A stretch of 64,000 nt of DNA from UBA1479 sp963976055 (GTDB lineage Bacteria; Pseudomonadota; Alphaproteobacteria; Rhodospirillales; Casp-alpha2). The translations under genes were made by a program, and so were the position numbers. The notes below the pieces were generated by a model, which worked only from the letters and a program-made list of their open reading frames with translations, did not search any database and was not told where the DNA came from. The stretch covers positions 479,844-543,843 of the forward strand of contig CAXBJB010000001.1 of NCBI GenBank assembly GCA_963976055.1, read 5' to 3'. Shown here piece after piece: positions 1-7,863 of the stretch. Numbering within the stretch: position 1 is the first letter of the stretch; each line of letters opens with the position of its first letter.

Positions 1-21
1 CAAGGGGAAATGGCGGCATGA
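1..21 (+). CDS. 3' end of an upstream CDS, probably mobA (partial)
   Basis: The first bases read in frame as Gln-Gly-Glu-Met-Ala-Ala followed by TGA at 19-21. The stop overlaps the mobB start as ATGA, the same coupling seen at other junctions of this operon. Only six residues are visible, so identity is inferred from context: mobA (molybdenum cofactor guanylyltransferase) commonly precedes mobB. The frame could also be non-coding. Confidence 0.35.
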   Translation, partial: QGEMAA

Positions 22-563
22 AGGTATTCGGCCTGGTCGGATGGAGCGGCAGCGGTAAAACGACCCTGCTGGTGCGTCTGATCCCGGAACTGACGTCGCG
101 GGGGCTCACGGTTTCGACCATGAAGCACACCCACCACAACTTCGACATCGACCAGAAGGGCAAGGATTCCTACGAGCACCGCACGGCGGGCGCCACGGAG
201 GTCATGCTGACCTCGGGCAAGCGTTGGGTCCTGCAACGGGAACTGCGCGACGAGGGTGAGCCCGACATGGACAGCCTGATCCGGCGCATGGCGCCGGTCG
301 ACCTGATCCTGATCGAGGGTTTCAAGCGCCACCGCCACGCCAAGATGGAGGTGTTCCGCCCGGAAGTGGGGAAGGAGCTGATAGCCGCCGATGATGACAC
401 CATCGTCGCCGTCGCCTCGGACGGGGCGGTCGCGGGTGTGACCTGTCCGGTCCTCGACATCAACGACGTCACGGCGGTCGCCGATTTCATCATCGCCCAT
501 TGCGATCTGGCGGCCCCGGCCGCCCAGGGGCAGCCGGGCAAGGTCAGCCATGGCGCAGCTTAA
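18..563 (+). CDS. mobB: Molybdopterin-guanine dinucleotide biosynthesis adapter protein MobB
   Basis: A 181-residue cytoplasmic P-loop GTP-binding protein that assists attachment of the nucleotide to molybdopterin during maturation of bis-MGD cofactors. The Walker A motif GWSGSGKTT lies at residues 8-16, and LILIEGFK near residues 95-102 is the conserved MobB segment in which the glutamate precedes the substrate-binding loop. Length fits the family (about 170 residues). It starts at ATG overlapping the preceding stop, with AAGGGG upstream, and its 3' end overlaps moeA by 14 bases, so translation is probably coupled along the cofactor operon. Confidence 0.93.
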   Translation: MKVFGLVGWSGSGKTTLLVRLIPELTSRGLTVSTMKHTHHNFDIDQKGKDSYEHRTAGATEVMLTSGKRWVLQRELRDEGEPDMDSLIRRMAPVDLILIEGFKRHRHAKMEVFRPEVGKELIAADDDTIVAVASDGAVAGVTCPVLDINDVTAVADFIIAHCDLAAPAAQGQPGKVSHGAA

Positions 564-1815
564 GGACGATTGCTTCGCCTTTGACGGCGGCCTGATGCCC
601 GTGGACGACGCGCTCGCGATCCTGACCGGGCGCATCGCCTGCGTCGTCGGCACGGAGGACGTGCCGCTGCGCCAGGCGCTCGGCCGCATCCTGGCCGAGG
701 ACGTGGCCGCCCCCCGCAACGTGCCGCCCCATGACAATTCCGCCGTCGACGGCTATGCGGTCTATCACGCGGACCTGAACGCCGACGGCGAGACGCGCCT
801 GCCCGTGGCCGGGCGCATCGCCGCCGGCCATCCCCTGCGTGGAGCGGCGGAACGCGGCAAGGCGTACCAGATCTTCACCGGCGCCCCCATGCCGACGGGC
901 GCCGACGGTGGCCCGGACACGGTGTTCATGGCGGAAGACGCAGAGGTCGCGGGCGATGTCGTCATTCTGCCCAAGGGCTTGAAGAAGGGGGCGAACCGCA
1001 GGTTCGCCGGCGAGGACGTGAAGCAGGGCGACGTGATCCTGCGCGCCGGACAAATCCTGCGCGCCCAGGAAGTCGGTCTGGCGGCCTCTGTCGGGCGGGG
1101 AGACCTGTCGGTGCGGCAAAAGCTGCGCACGGCGGTGTTCTCGACCGGGGACGAGGTTCGTGATCCCGCAGAGGGGGCCCCCGACGGCTGCATCTTCGAC
1201 GCCAACCGCTACACGATCATGAGCCTGCTGGACGGGCTCGGCTGTGCCGTCACCGATCTGGGTATTCTGCCCGACAATCCCGATGCCATCGCCCAGGCCC
1301 TGGCCGGGGCTGAGGCGGAGCATGACCTGCTGATTACCTCGGGCGGCGTGTCCGCCGGCGAGGAAGACCACGTGAAGACCGCCGTGGAACGCCGGGGCAG
1401 CATTCATTTCTGGCGTCTGGCGATTAAGCCGGGGCGGCCGGTGGCCCTGGGCCAGGTCGGCGACACGGCCTTCGTCGGCCTGCCGGGCAATCCGGTCGCG
1501 GCCATGGTCACCTTCATGCTGATCGCCCGGCCCTTGATCATGATGCTGTCGGGGGCGACGGAGACGGATGCCCCTCGCTTTCCGGTCAAGGCCGGGTTTT
1601 CTTACAAGAAAAAGATCGGACGCCGGGAATGGGCGCGGGCCAAGCTTGTGCGCAATGGCGGCGGCATGCCCGTCGCGGAAAAACGCCATTCGTCCGGCGC
1701 GGGCATTCTGACCTCCATGGTCGATGCCGACGGGCTGGTCGAACTGCCGGAAGATTTGACGGAACTGACGGAGGGTGCGACCGTGGATTTCCTGCCGTTC
1801 CGAGAGGTGACCTGA
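550..1815 (+). CDS. moeA: Molybdopterin molybdenumtransferase MoeA
   Basis: MoeA inserts molybdate into adenylylated molybdopterin, releasing AMP, in the cytoplasm. The 421-residue protein has the expected domain order: a MoeA N-terminal region with PPHDNSAVDGYA near residues 58-69, the central MoaB/Mog-like domain with STGDEV near 198 and TSGGVSAGEEDH near 263-274, PGNPVAAMVTF near 315, and a C-terminal domain IV. It overlaps mobB by 14 bases and abuts moaD with no gap, placing it in the middle of the molybdenum cofactor operon. Nothing looks broken. Confidence 0.96.
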   Translation: MAQLKDDCFAFDGGLMPVDDALAILTGRIACVVGTEDVPLRQALGRILAEDVAAPRNVPPHDNSAVDGYAVYHADLNADGETRLPVAGRIAAGHPLRGAAERGKAYQIFTGAPMPTGADGGPDTVFMAEDAEVAGDVVILPKGLKKGANRRFAGEDVKQGDVILRAGQILRAQEVGLAASVGRGDLSVRQKLRTAVFSTGDEVRDPAEGAPDGCIFDANRYTIMSLLDGLGCAVTDLGILPDNPDAIAQALAGAEAEHDLLITSGGVSAGEEDHVKTAVERRGSIHFWRLAIKPGRPVALGQVGDTAFVGLPGNPVAAMVTFMLIARPLIMMLSGATETDAPRFPVKAGFSYKKKIGRREWARAKLVRNGGGMPVAEKRHSSGAGILTSMVDADGLVELPEDLTELTEGATVDFLPFREVT

Positions 1816-2079
1816 ATGACCGCGCCCGTAAAACTGCTGTATTTCGCCTGGCTGCGTGAAAAGGCCGGGGTCGGCGAGGAAGACGTCCAGCCGCCGGCCA
1901 CGGTCACGACCGTGGCCCAGCTTGTCGACTGGCTGGAAGCACAGGGCGGCGGTCGCGCCGAGGCCTTCGCCGACCGCAAGGTCGTGCGTGTCGCCGTGAA
2001 CCAGGAATATGTTAGTCTCGATCATCCCGTGGCGGCGGGCGACGAGGTCGCGTTTTTCCCGCCGGTGACGGGCGGCTGA
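1816..2079 (+). CDS. moaD: Molybdopterin synthase sulfur carrier subunit MoaD
   Basis: An 87-residue ubiquitin-fold sulfur carrier. It ends in PPVTGG, the di-glycine tail that is adenylated and thiocarboxylated before MoaE uses it to form the dithiolene of molybdopterin. Its ATG follows the moeA stop directly and moaE starts 17 bases after its own stop, so the two synthase subunits are made from one transcript. The length and the terminal Gly-Gly make the call secure. Confidence 0.94.
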   Translation: MTAPVKLLYFAWLREKAGVGEEDVQPPATVTTVAQLVDWLEAQGGGRAEAFADRKVVRVAVNQEYVSLDHPVAAGDEVAFFPPVTGG

Positions 2080-2096
2080 CAGGGCAAGGAGCATCC

Positions 2097-2582
2097 ATGA
2101 TCCGGGTGCAGACAGAAGATTTCGACCTGGGCGCCGAACTGAAGGCGCTGACTGCGGGCAACCACGGCATCGGCGGGCTGTGTTCCTTCGTCGGCCTGGT
2201 CCGCGACATGTCCGGTAAAGGAGGGGCGGGCGGCGAAGCGATCGGCGCCATGACGCTCGAACATTATCCCGGCATGACGGAAAAGGAATTGGCGCGCATC
2301 GAGGCGGAGGCCCAGGCGCGCTGGCCACTCGACGCGACCCTGATCATCCACCGTTACGGGCGGCTGGAACCGGGCGACCAGATCGTCCTGGTCGCCGCGG
2401 CGTCGGCCCACCGCGAGGCGGCGTTCGAGGCCTGTCATTTCCTGATCGATTTCCTCAAGACCAAGGCGCCGTTCTGGAAGCTGGAAGGCACGCCCGGCGG
2501 CGGCCAATGGGTCGATGCCCGCGATTCCGACGATGCGGCGACGGCGCGTTGGACGCAAACGCCCGGAAAGGCGGCCGAGTGA
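2097..2582 (+). CDS. moaE: Molybdopterin synthase catalytic subunit MoaE
   Basis: The large subunit of molybdopterin synthase, which converts precursor Z (cPMP) to molybdopterin using MoaD thiocarboxylate. The 161-residue product shows GGLCSFVGLVRD near residues 22-33, the HRYG segment near 83, and the active-site region KTKAPFWK near residues 122-129 with the conserved lysines. AAGGAG sits just before the ATG. The stop overlaps the GTG start of the following HAD gene (GTGA). It is slightly longer at the C terminus than the usual 150 residues. Confidence 0.95.
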   Translation: MIRVQTEDFDLGAELKALTAGNHGIGGLCSFVGLVRDMSGKGGAGGEAIGAMTLEHYPGMTEKELARIEAEAQARWPLDATLIIHRYGRLEPGDQIVLVAAASAHREAAFEACHFLIDFLKTKAPFWKLEGTPGGGQWVDARDSDDAATARWTQTPGKAAE

Positions 2583-3289
2583 CGGCCGGGGGGGCTGCCG
2601 CCGCCGATGTCGATCCCCGGGACATCGATGCGGTATTCTTCGATTTCGACGGTGTGCTGGTCGAATCCAACGAGGTCAAGATCGAAGCCTTCCGCCGCCT
2701 GTACGAACCCTTCGGCAACGATGTGGTCGAGAAGGTGATCGCCGAACATGTCCGCCACGAAGGCGTGTCGCGGGTGGTCAAGCTGGAACGCTTTCACCGG
2801 GAGTTTCTCGGCATTGCCTTGGATGACGACGGCCTTGCCGATCTTGCGCAAACCTATTCCGAGATGGTCGAGGACGTGGTGGTCGCCTGCGAGGCCGTGC
2901 CGGGGGCGGTCGAGGCCTTGGACGCCTGGGCGGGGCATTGCCCGCTGTACGTGGTGTCCGGCACGCCCCAGGATGAACTCAGGCGTATCGCAAACCGCCG
3001 CGGCCTGGACGGATATTTCCAAACCGTGTTCGGCTCGCCCCGCGTGAAGCCGGACATTGTCGGCGACGAACTCGCGCGCATCGGCGTGGCGGCGGAGCGC
3101 GTGCTGTTCGTCGGCGATTCCCTGACCGATTACGATTGTGCGATGGTCGTCGGCACCCGCTTTCTCGGCCGCGTGCCGGCTTGGCGGGAAAGCCGATTCC
3201 CGGACGGCACTGCGGTCGCCCGGGACATGTGGCCCCTGGCCCTGGCCGGTGGGGTGCCGGCCCAACCCGGGGCGGAGGCCGGAGCATGA
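2579..3289 (+). CDS. HAD-superfamily phosphatase, substrate unknown
   Basis: A 236-residue haloacid dehalogenase-like hydrolase. Motif I is DFDGVLVES near residue 20, with the nucleophile Asp and the general acid Asp two positions on; motif II is VVSGTP near residue 121; motif IV is FVGDSLTDYD near residues 176-185. An alpha-helical cap follows motif I, as in the phosphoglycolate phosphatase/beta-phosphoglucomutase group. The GTG at 2579 is preferred because it overlaps the moaE stop and gives a normal N terminus. Translation appears coupled on both sides (the LOG gene overlaps it by 4 bases), yet no link to molybdenum cofactor synthesis is evident from its sequence. Confidence 0.85.
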   Translation: MTAGGAAAADVDPRDIDAVFFDFDGVLVESNEVKIEAFRRLYEPFGNDVVEKVIAEHVRHEGVSRVVKLERFHREFLGIALDDDGLADLAQTYSEMVEDVVVACEAVPGAVEALDAWAGHCPLYVVSGTPQDELRRIANRRGLDGYFQTVFGSPRVKPDIVGDELARIGVAAERVLFVGDSLTDYDCAMVVGTRFLGRVPAWRESRFPDGTAVARDMWPLALAGGVPAQPGAEAGA

Positions 3290-4122
3290 GCGCCGCCGAC
3301 GATCCGAAGCCGGGTAAGGACTATCATCCACCCAAGGCCTATCGGAACGACCGGTTCCTGACTTCGCCGAGTGCGCGGGGCGTGCGCATCCTGGCGGAAT
3401 ATGTCGAACCGGCGACCCGGTTCCGCGCCTTCGACGTGGCGGACACGGTGGTGTTCTTCGGCTCGGCCCGCATTCTGCCCCGGGACGAGGCGGAACACCG
3501 TCTGCGGGCCGCCCGTGAACACGGCGGCGACGTCGCCCGCGCCGAGACGGCGTTGGACATGTCGCGCTATTACGAGGACGCCCGCGAGTTGGCCCGGCGC
3601 CTGACCGAATGGTCGAAGGGGCTGGAGGACACGTACAAGCGCTTCATCGTGTGTTCCGGCGGCGGGCCGGGGATCATGGAGGCCGCCAACCGGGGCGCGT
3701 CGGAGGCCAAGGGCATCAACATCGGGCTGGGCATTTCGCTGCCCCACGAACAGCATCCCAACCCCTATATCACCCGCGAGATGTCCTTCGAATTCCACTA
3801 CTTCTTCATGCGCAAGCTGTGGTTCATGTATCTCGCCAAGGCGCTGATCGTGTTTCCCGGCGGCTTCGGGTCCATGGACGAATTGTTCGAAACCCTGACC
3901 TTGATCCAGACCGGCAAGATCAAGAAACACATGCCGGTCGTCCTTTACGGCCGCGATTTCTGGGACGAGGTGCTGAACCTGGACGCTCTGGTGAAATACG
4001 GCACGATCAATGCCGAGGATATCGACCTTCTGCACGTGGTCGATACGGTCGATGAGGCCTTCGCCTATATCACCGGCGAGTTGTCCAAGAGTCTGGACGC
4101 CCCCAAGGGCCCGGGGCTGTAG
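3286..4122 (+). CDS. LOG family protein (TIGR00730-type nucleotide 5'-monophosphate phosphoribohydrolase-like)
   Basis: A 278-residue Rossmann-like protein with the LOG signature PGGFGSMDELFE near residues 189-200 and GGGPGIMEAANRGA near residues 122-135. Family members cleave the N-glycosidic bond of cytokinin or purine nucleotides; older names call them lysine decarboxylases. It is longer than the roughly 190-residue minimal LOG proteins, with about 60 extra N-terminal residues, as in the larger bacterial group. The ATG at 3286 overlaps the HAD stop (ATGA). Whether it acts on nucleotides connected to the upstream operon cannot be seen. Confidence 0.86.
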   Translation: MSAADDPKPGKDYHPPKAYRNDRFLTSPSARGVRILAEYVEPATRFRAFDVADTVVFFGSARILPRDEAEHRLRAAREHGGDVARAETALDMSRYYEDARELARRLTEWSKGLEDTYKRFIVCSGGGPGIMEAANRGASEAKGINIGLGISLPHEQHPNPYITREMSFEFHYFFMRKLWFMYLAKALIVFPGGFGSMDELFETLTLIQTGKIKKHMPVVLYGRDFWDEVLNLDALVKYGTINAEDIDLLHVVDTVDEAFAYITGELSKSLDAPKGPGL

Positions 4123-4148
4123 GCGCGGCTTTTCATCGGGCCCTGGTT

Positions 4149-4158
4149 TTGTATACAA
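4149..4158. promoter_or_regulatory. Palindrome TTGTATACAA, candidate repressor operator
   Basis: A perfect 10-bp palindrome 45 bases before the dioxygenase start codon, in an intergenic region that is AT-rich compared with its surroundings. The same ten bases occur once more, at 61926-61935, in front of another Fe(II)/2-oxoglutarate dioxygenase gene. The shape resembles operators of GntR/FadR-type regulators (TNGTNNNACNA), but no such regulator gene lies in the window. Confidence 0.55.
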
Positions 4159-4170
4159 TCTCCCTAATAA

Positions 4171-4186
4171 ACGTAAGAACGTAAGA
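4171..4186. repeat. Two tandem copies of ACGTAAGA
   Basis: ACGTAAGA is repeated exactly head to tail between the palindrome at 4149-4158 and the ribosome-binding site of the dioxygenase gene. It may be chance, a short duplication in the 5' leader, or part of a regulator site. Confidence 0.4.
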
Positions 4187-4203
4187 AAGCTGGGAGACGT
4201 TCC

Positions 4204-5061
4204 TTGAAGGCATTGCGTGAAGATCAGGTCGCGGGATTTCGCCGCGACGGCTATCTGTTTCCAGTTCCCATGCTGTCGGCGGATGAAATCGCGACGGCGC
4301 TCGCAGACCTTGCGCGCTACGAATCCTGGCTGGGCGGCCCCCTGCCGGAGACGGAACGCAAATGGCGGACCATGCCCTTCGTCCATCTGCCCTGGTTCAA
4401 CAAGCTGGTCCGCGACCCCCGCGTGTTGGACGTGGTCGAGGATCTGATCGGCCCGGACATCCTGGTCTGGACGTCGACCTTCTGGGTCAAGGAGCCTCGC
4501 TCCCCCCATGTCGCCGCCTGGCATCAGGACAACGCCTATTTCGGTCTCGATCCGTCGGAAGAGGTCTGCGCCTGGCTGGCCCTGACCGACGCGGATTCCA
4601 AGGCGGGCTGCATGAACGTCATCCCCTGGCAGGGGCGTGCCCCCCGGGTCCTGCACCACGCCCCGGCCCAGGTCGACGTCAGCATCAACCGAGGCACGCA
4701 ATCCGTGGTCGAACCCTTCGACGAGGTGACGAAGGTCGCGATGGAACTGAAGGCGGGGTCGTTTTCCGTGCACCATGGGCTGTGCATGCATGCCTCGGCG
4801 CCCAACGGCGCCGATTACCGCCGTATCGGGCTCGGTTTCAACTATATCCCGGCCCATGTCCGGACCGTCGGGTCGGTGCGTATGGCGGCGATGCTGGTGC
4901 GGGGCAAGGATCGCTGGGGAAATTTTGATCTGATCGATCCGCCCGGCGGCGAATGCAGCCCCGAGGCCCTGGCCCTGCACGACGAGATCGTCGGACGTTA
5001 CGGCGCCAACTATAGCGAGCAGATCGAGCGGCACCGCCGGGAATTCGCCGCCGCGGGTTAA
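4204..5061 (+). CDS. Phytanoyl-CoA dioxygenase (PhyH) family protein
   Basis: A 285-residue non-haem Fe(II)/2-oxoglutarate oxygenase. The iron ligands are the His and Asp of WHQD near residues 107-110 and a distal His in the VHHGLCMHAS stretch near residues 190-199; an Arg in DYRRIGL further on would hold 2-oxoglutarate. The hydroxylated substrate is unknown; relatives include phytanoyl-CoA, ectoine and small-molecule hydroxylases. TTG at 4204 is taken as start, 9 bases after a GGGAG. It is monocistronic, converges with corA (4-base overlap of the 3' ends), and has a palindromic candidate operator upstream. Confidence 0.85.
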   Translation: MKALREDQVAGFRRDGYLFPVPMLSADEIATALADLARYESWLGGPLPETERKWRTMPFVHLPWFNKLVRDPRVLDVVEDLIGPDILVWTSTFWVKEPRSPHVAAWHQDNAYFGLDPSEEVCAWLALTDADSKAGCMNVIPWQGRAPRVLHHAPAQVDVSINRGTQSVVEPFDEVTKVAMELKAGSFSVHHGLCMHASAPNGADYRRIGLGFNYIPAHVRTVGSVRMAAMLVRGKDRWGNFDLIDPPGGECSPEALALHDEIVGRYGANYSEQIERHRREFAAAG

Positions 5062-6188
5062 CGCCTCGGCCGCCGGTTCGGCCGCGCCGCGCCGCCGATC
5101 CATCCCTTTCGCTTGAAATAATAGACCAAGCCGGCGGCGATCGCGGCCATGAAGGTGAGGGCGGCCGGATAGCCGAAGCGCCACCCCAGTTCGGGCATGT
5201 TGAAGGGGGAGGCCTTGGTGTCGAAATTCATGCCCCACAGGCCTGCGAAGAAGCCCAGCGGAATGAAGATCGTGGCGATGATCGTCAGAACCTTCATGAT
5301 CTCGTTCATGCGGGCACTCAGGCTGGACAGGTAGACCTCAAGCAAAGACGAAACCGTCTCGCGGTCGGTTTCGACGATATCCATCAACTGCACGAGATGG
5401 TCGTAACAGTCGCGCAGGTAGATGCGGGTGTCCTTGGCGATCAGCGGGTTTTCATCGCGGATCAGCGCGTTGGTCATGTCGCGCATGGGCCAGATGCAGC
5501 GGCGCAGGTGGATCAGGCGCCGCTTGAGGTCATGAATGTCTTCGACCTGCCAGGGGGCGGGGTGGGAAATAACGAGATCCTCGAGATTGTCGAGGGTCTC
5601 CCCGGCACCTTCAAGCACGGGGAAATAGGCGTCGATCACGGTGTCGAGAATGGAATAGGCAAGATAGTCGGCGGACGATTGGCAGATGCGCCCCTTGCCG
5701 CCGCGGATGCGGTCGCGCAGCGGTTCCAGGCAGTCCGCATGGCTTTCGTGAAAACTGATGAGATAGCCGTCGCCCAGGATCAGGGAAACCTGCTCGCTGT
5801 CTTCACTGCCGCTCACCGTGATGGCGCGGCAGACGATGAACACCTGATTCTTGAATGTTTCCGTTTTCGGCCGCTGGTGGACGTTGACGATATCTTCCAG
5901 GGCCAGGCTGTGAATGCCGAACCGGGTGCCGATCCGTTCGATCAACCCGACGTCGGCAAGGCCTGAAACCTGGATCCAGGTGACGGGAAATTGCCCGCTG
6001 TCGGCAGCAATTTCGGCGCCCGATTCCAGCGTGTCCTCGCGAATTCCCTCTGGGCCATAAGCCAGAATGCGGACGCGGGTTTCCTTCGCGCCGGAATGGA
6101 CGATCAGGGTTCCTGGCGGCGAACCGGGCTTGGCGCGGCGGACGGCAATGCCGCGTCGCCGCCGCGGGGGATGATCGGAAGGCATCAT
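5058..6188 (-). CDS. CorA family magnesium/cobalt/zinc transporter
   Basis: A pentameric inner-membrane divalent cation channel. The long cytoplasmic N-terminal domain is followed by two C-terminal membrane helices; the signature GMNF closes the first of them (about residue 325), and the protein ends in a basic tail (KRKGWIGG and an Arg-rich end). About 376 residues from the ATG at 6188, which has GGGAAG 7 bases upstream; an in-frame ATG at 6206 would add six residues. It follows ilvE by a short gap on the same strand and may be co-transcribed. The 'MN' loop does not decide between Mg, Co or Zn as substrate. Confidence 0.92.
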   Translation of the reverse strand: MMPSDHPPRRRRGIAVRRAKPGSPPGTLIVHSGAKETRVRILAYGPEGIREDTLESGAEIAADSGQFPVTWIQVSGLADVGLIERIGTRFGIHSLALEDIVNVHQRPKTETFKNQVFIVCRAITVSGSEDSEQVSLILGDGYLISFHESHADCLEPLRDRIRGGKGRICQSSADYLAYSILDTVIDAYFPVLEGAGETLDNLEDLVISHPAPWQVEDIHDLKRRLIHLRRCIWPMRDMTNALIRDENPLIAKDTRIYLRDCYDHLVQLMDIVETDRETVSSLLEVYLSSLSARMNEIMKVLTIIATIFIPLGFFAGLWGMNFDTKASPFNMPELGWRFGYPAALTFMAAIAAGLVYYFKRKGWIGGAARPNRRPRR

Positions 6189-6215
6189 GGGCGTGTCTTC
6201 CCGCATCCCGATGGC

Positions 6216-7115
6216 CTATTCCGCCGCCGCGCTTTCCGCCTTCTTGCCGACGGCCTTTTCGTAGTCCTCGATCAGCCAATGGGTGATCTGGCCCGGCGTG
6301 AAGGTCATGTCGTCGATCTGGCCGACGGGCGTGACTTCGGCGGCGGAGCCGGTGAGGAAGATTTCCGTCGCCTTTTTCAGCTCGTCCGGGAAGATCGCCC
6401 GTTCGATGACCTCGATCCCCCGGGCCTTGGCCAGGGCGATGACGGTCTGGCGGGTGATGCCGTTGAGGAAGCAGTCGGGTGTCGGGGTGTGCAGTTTGCC
6501 GTCGCCGAAGGAGATGAAGATGTTCGCCCCCGTGGCCTCGGCGACCTGGCCGCGGTAGTCGAGCATCAGGGCGTCCTGGCAGCCATGGGATTCGGCGGTG
6601 TGCTTGGACAGGGTGCAGATCATGTACAGACCCGCCGCCTTGGCGTGGACCGGTGCGCACTCCGGGGCCGGGCGCCGCCACGTCGAGGTTTCCAGCTTGA
6701 TGCCCTTCTTGCGCAGTTCCGGCGAAAAGTAGCTGGGCCAGTCCCAGGCGGCGATGGCGACGTTGATGCGGTTCTGCTGGGCCGACACGCCCATCATTTC
6801 CGACCCGCGCCAGGCGACCGGCCGGATGTAGCCATCGACGATGCCGTTCTTGGTGCAGGCGTCGATACAGGCCTGATCGATCTCTTCCACCGTGAAGGGG
6901 ATTTTGAAGCCCAAGGTTTGCGCGGAATAGAACAGCCGTTCCGTATGTTCGCGCAGCTTGAAGATTTGCCCCGAATACATGCGTTCGCCTTCGAACACGC
7001 AGGAGCCGTAATGCAGGCCGTGGGTCAGGACATGGACGCGGGCGTCCCGCCAATCGACCCATTCACCATTGAACCAGATCAGACCGTCACGGTTGTCGAA
7101 GGTAGCAGCTGCCAT
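6216..7115 (-). CDS. ilvE: Branched-chain amino acid aminotransferase IlvE (class IV)
   Basis: A PLP-dependent enzyme for the last step of leucine, isoleucine and valine synthesis and the first step of their breakdown. The class IV signature is spread over HAKAAGLY near residues 146-153 (with the Schiff-base lysine region) and EATGANIF near residues 183-190; RPVAWRGSEMMG near residues 98-109 is also family-typical. The ATG at 7115 gives 299 residues with a standard start; an upstream GTG-type extension is unlikely. It is divergent from the petP-like gene, a neighbourhood often seen in Rhodospirillales. Confidence 0.93.
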   Translation of the reverse strand: MAAATFDNRDGLIWFNGEWVDWRDARVHVLTHGLHYGSCVFEGERMYSGQIFKLREHTERLFYSAQTLGFKIPFTVEEIDQACIDACTKNGIVDGYIRPVAWRGSEMMGVSAQQNRINVAIAAWDWPSYFSPELRKKGIKLETSTWRRPAPECAPVHAKAAGLYMICTLSKHTAESHGCQDALMLDYRGQVAEATGANIFISFGDGKLHTPTPDCFLNGITRQTVIALAKARGIEVIERAIFPDELKKATEIFLTGSAAEVTPVGQIDDMTFTPGQITHWLIEDYEKAVGKKAESAAAE

Positions 7116-7182
7116 TGTAATATTCTTTCGTCCGTCCGTTTTTCCCAAGAACGATGTTGCGTTTATTATCATTCTCGGGCAT

Positions 7183-7205
7183 ATAAGTCAATAACACTGA
7201 CTTAT
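7183..7205. promoter_or_regulatory. Inverted repeat ATAAGTCA-N7-TGACTTAT between ilvE and petP
   Basis: Perfect 8-base arms with a 7-base spacer, lying in the 143-bp divergent region 67 bases from ilvE and 53 bases from the MarR-type gene. MarR regulators usually bind 16-23 bp inverted repeats near their own start, so autoregulation is the simplest reading. A role in ilvE control is equally possible. Confidence 0.55.
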
Positions 7206-7258
7206 TTTTGCGGGGCCTTCGATCACATTTTTCGGCGGCCCCGGTGAAGGAAACCGTC

Positions 7259-7771
7259 ATGGATGAACAGGCCCCCTGGGTCCAGCAGCAGGTTGATCCC
7301 CTGGCGCCACGCGACGACGACCTGCGCCAGGCCATGGAACTGCTGTTCTTCGCCTACCGTGACTTCACGGGCGAGGCCGACGCCGTCCTGGCCGATTACG
7401 ACATGGGTCGCGCCCATCACCGGGCGATCTATTTCATCGGCGCCAACACGGGCATCAGCGTGTCGGAACTGCTGGCGATCCTCAAGATCACCAAGCAATC
7501 CCTTAACCGCGTGCTGTCGACCCTGATCGACGAAGGCTACGTCGTGCAGGAAACCGACGACGGCGACCGCCGCCGCCGGCTCATGCATCTGACGCCCAAG
7601 GGCCGCGACCTGGAACAGCTGCTGACCCGCCGCCAGTCGGCGCATGTCGCCCGCGCCTACCGCGAGGCGGGCCCCGACGCGGTCGAAGGGTTCCGCCGCG
7701 TGCTGTTCGGTCTGATCAACGAGGCGGACCGCCATCGCGTGCCCCTCCCCGGTGCCGCGGCCCACGGCTGA
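7259..7771 (+). CDS. petP: MarR family regulator, PetP-like
   Basis: A 170-residue winged-helix regulator. The recognition region is GISVSELLAILKITKQSLNRVLS near residues 65-85 and the wing contains DGDRRRRL. The ATG at 7259 has GAAGGAAA upstream and is preferred to a TTG 51 bases earlier. The order MarR - OmpR-type regulator matches petP-petR of Rhodobacter capsulatus, whose products are needed for growth. Here it is 92 bases before petR and divergent from ilvE. The ligand is unknown, and the petP name rests on gene order plus family. Confidence 0.8.
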   Translation: MDEQAPWVQQQVDPLAPRDDDLRQAMELLFFAYRDFTGEADAVLADYDMGRAHHRAIYFIGANTGISVSELLAILKITKQSLNRVLSTLIDEGYVVQETDDGDRRRRLMHLTPKGRDLEQLLTRRQSAHVARAYREAGPDAVEGFRRVLFGLINEADRHRVPLPGAAAHG

Positions 7772-7863
7772 CGGGCTGCCGCGTCCAGCCCGATCATGAT
7801 AAGATTTGCACCGGCCCTGTGGCCGCTTGAACGTTCGACCGCATGGCATGGGGGAGTGCTGCC

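Noticed and set aside
3130..5238. A 702-codon open frame on the minus strand across the LOG and PhyH genes (and similar ones at 544-2328, 26407-28347 and 49963-52002 plus)
   Set aside because: Long antisense frames are expected in GC-rich DNA with G/C at third positions. Each covers well-recognised genes on the other strand, and their translations are rich in Arg, His, Gly and Asp with no known motif.
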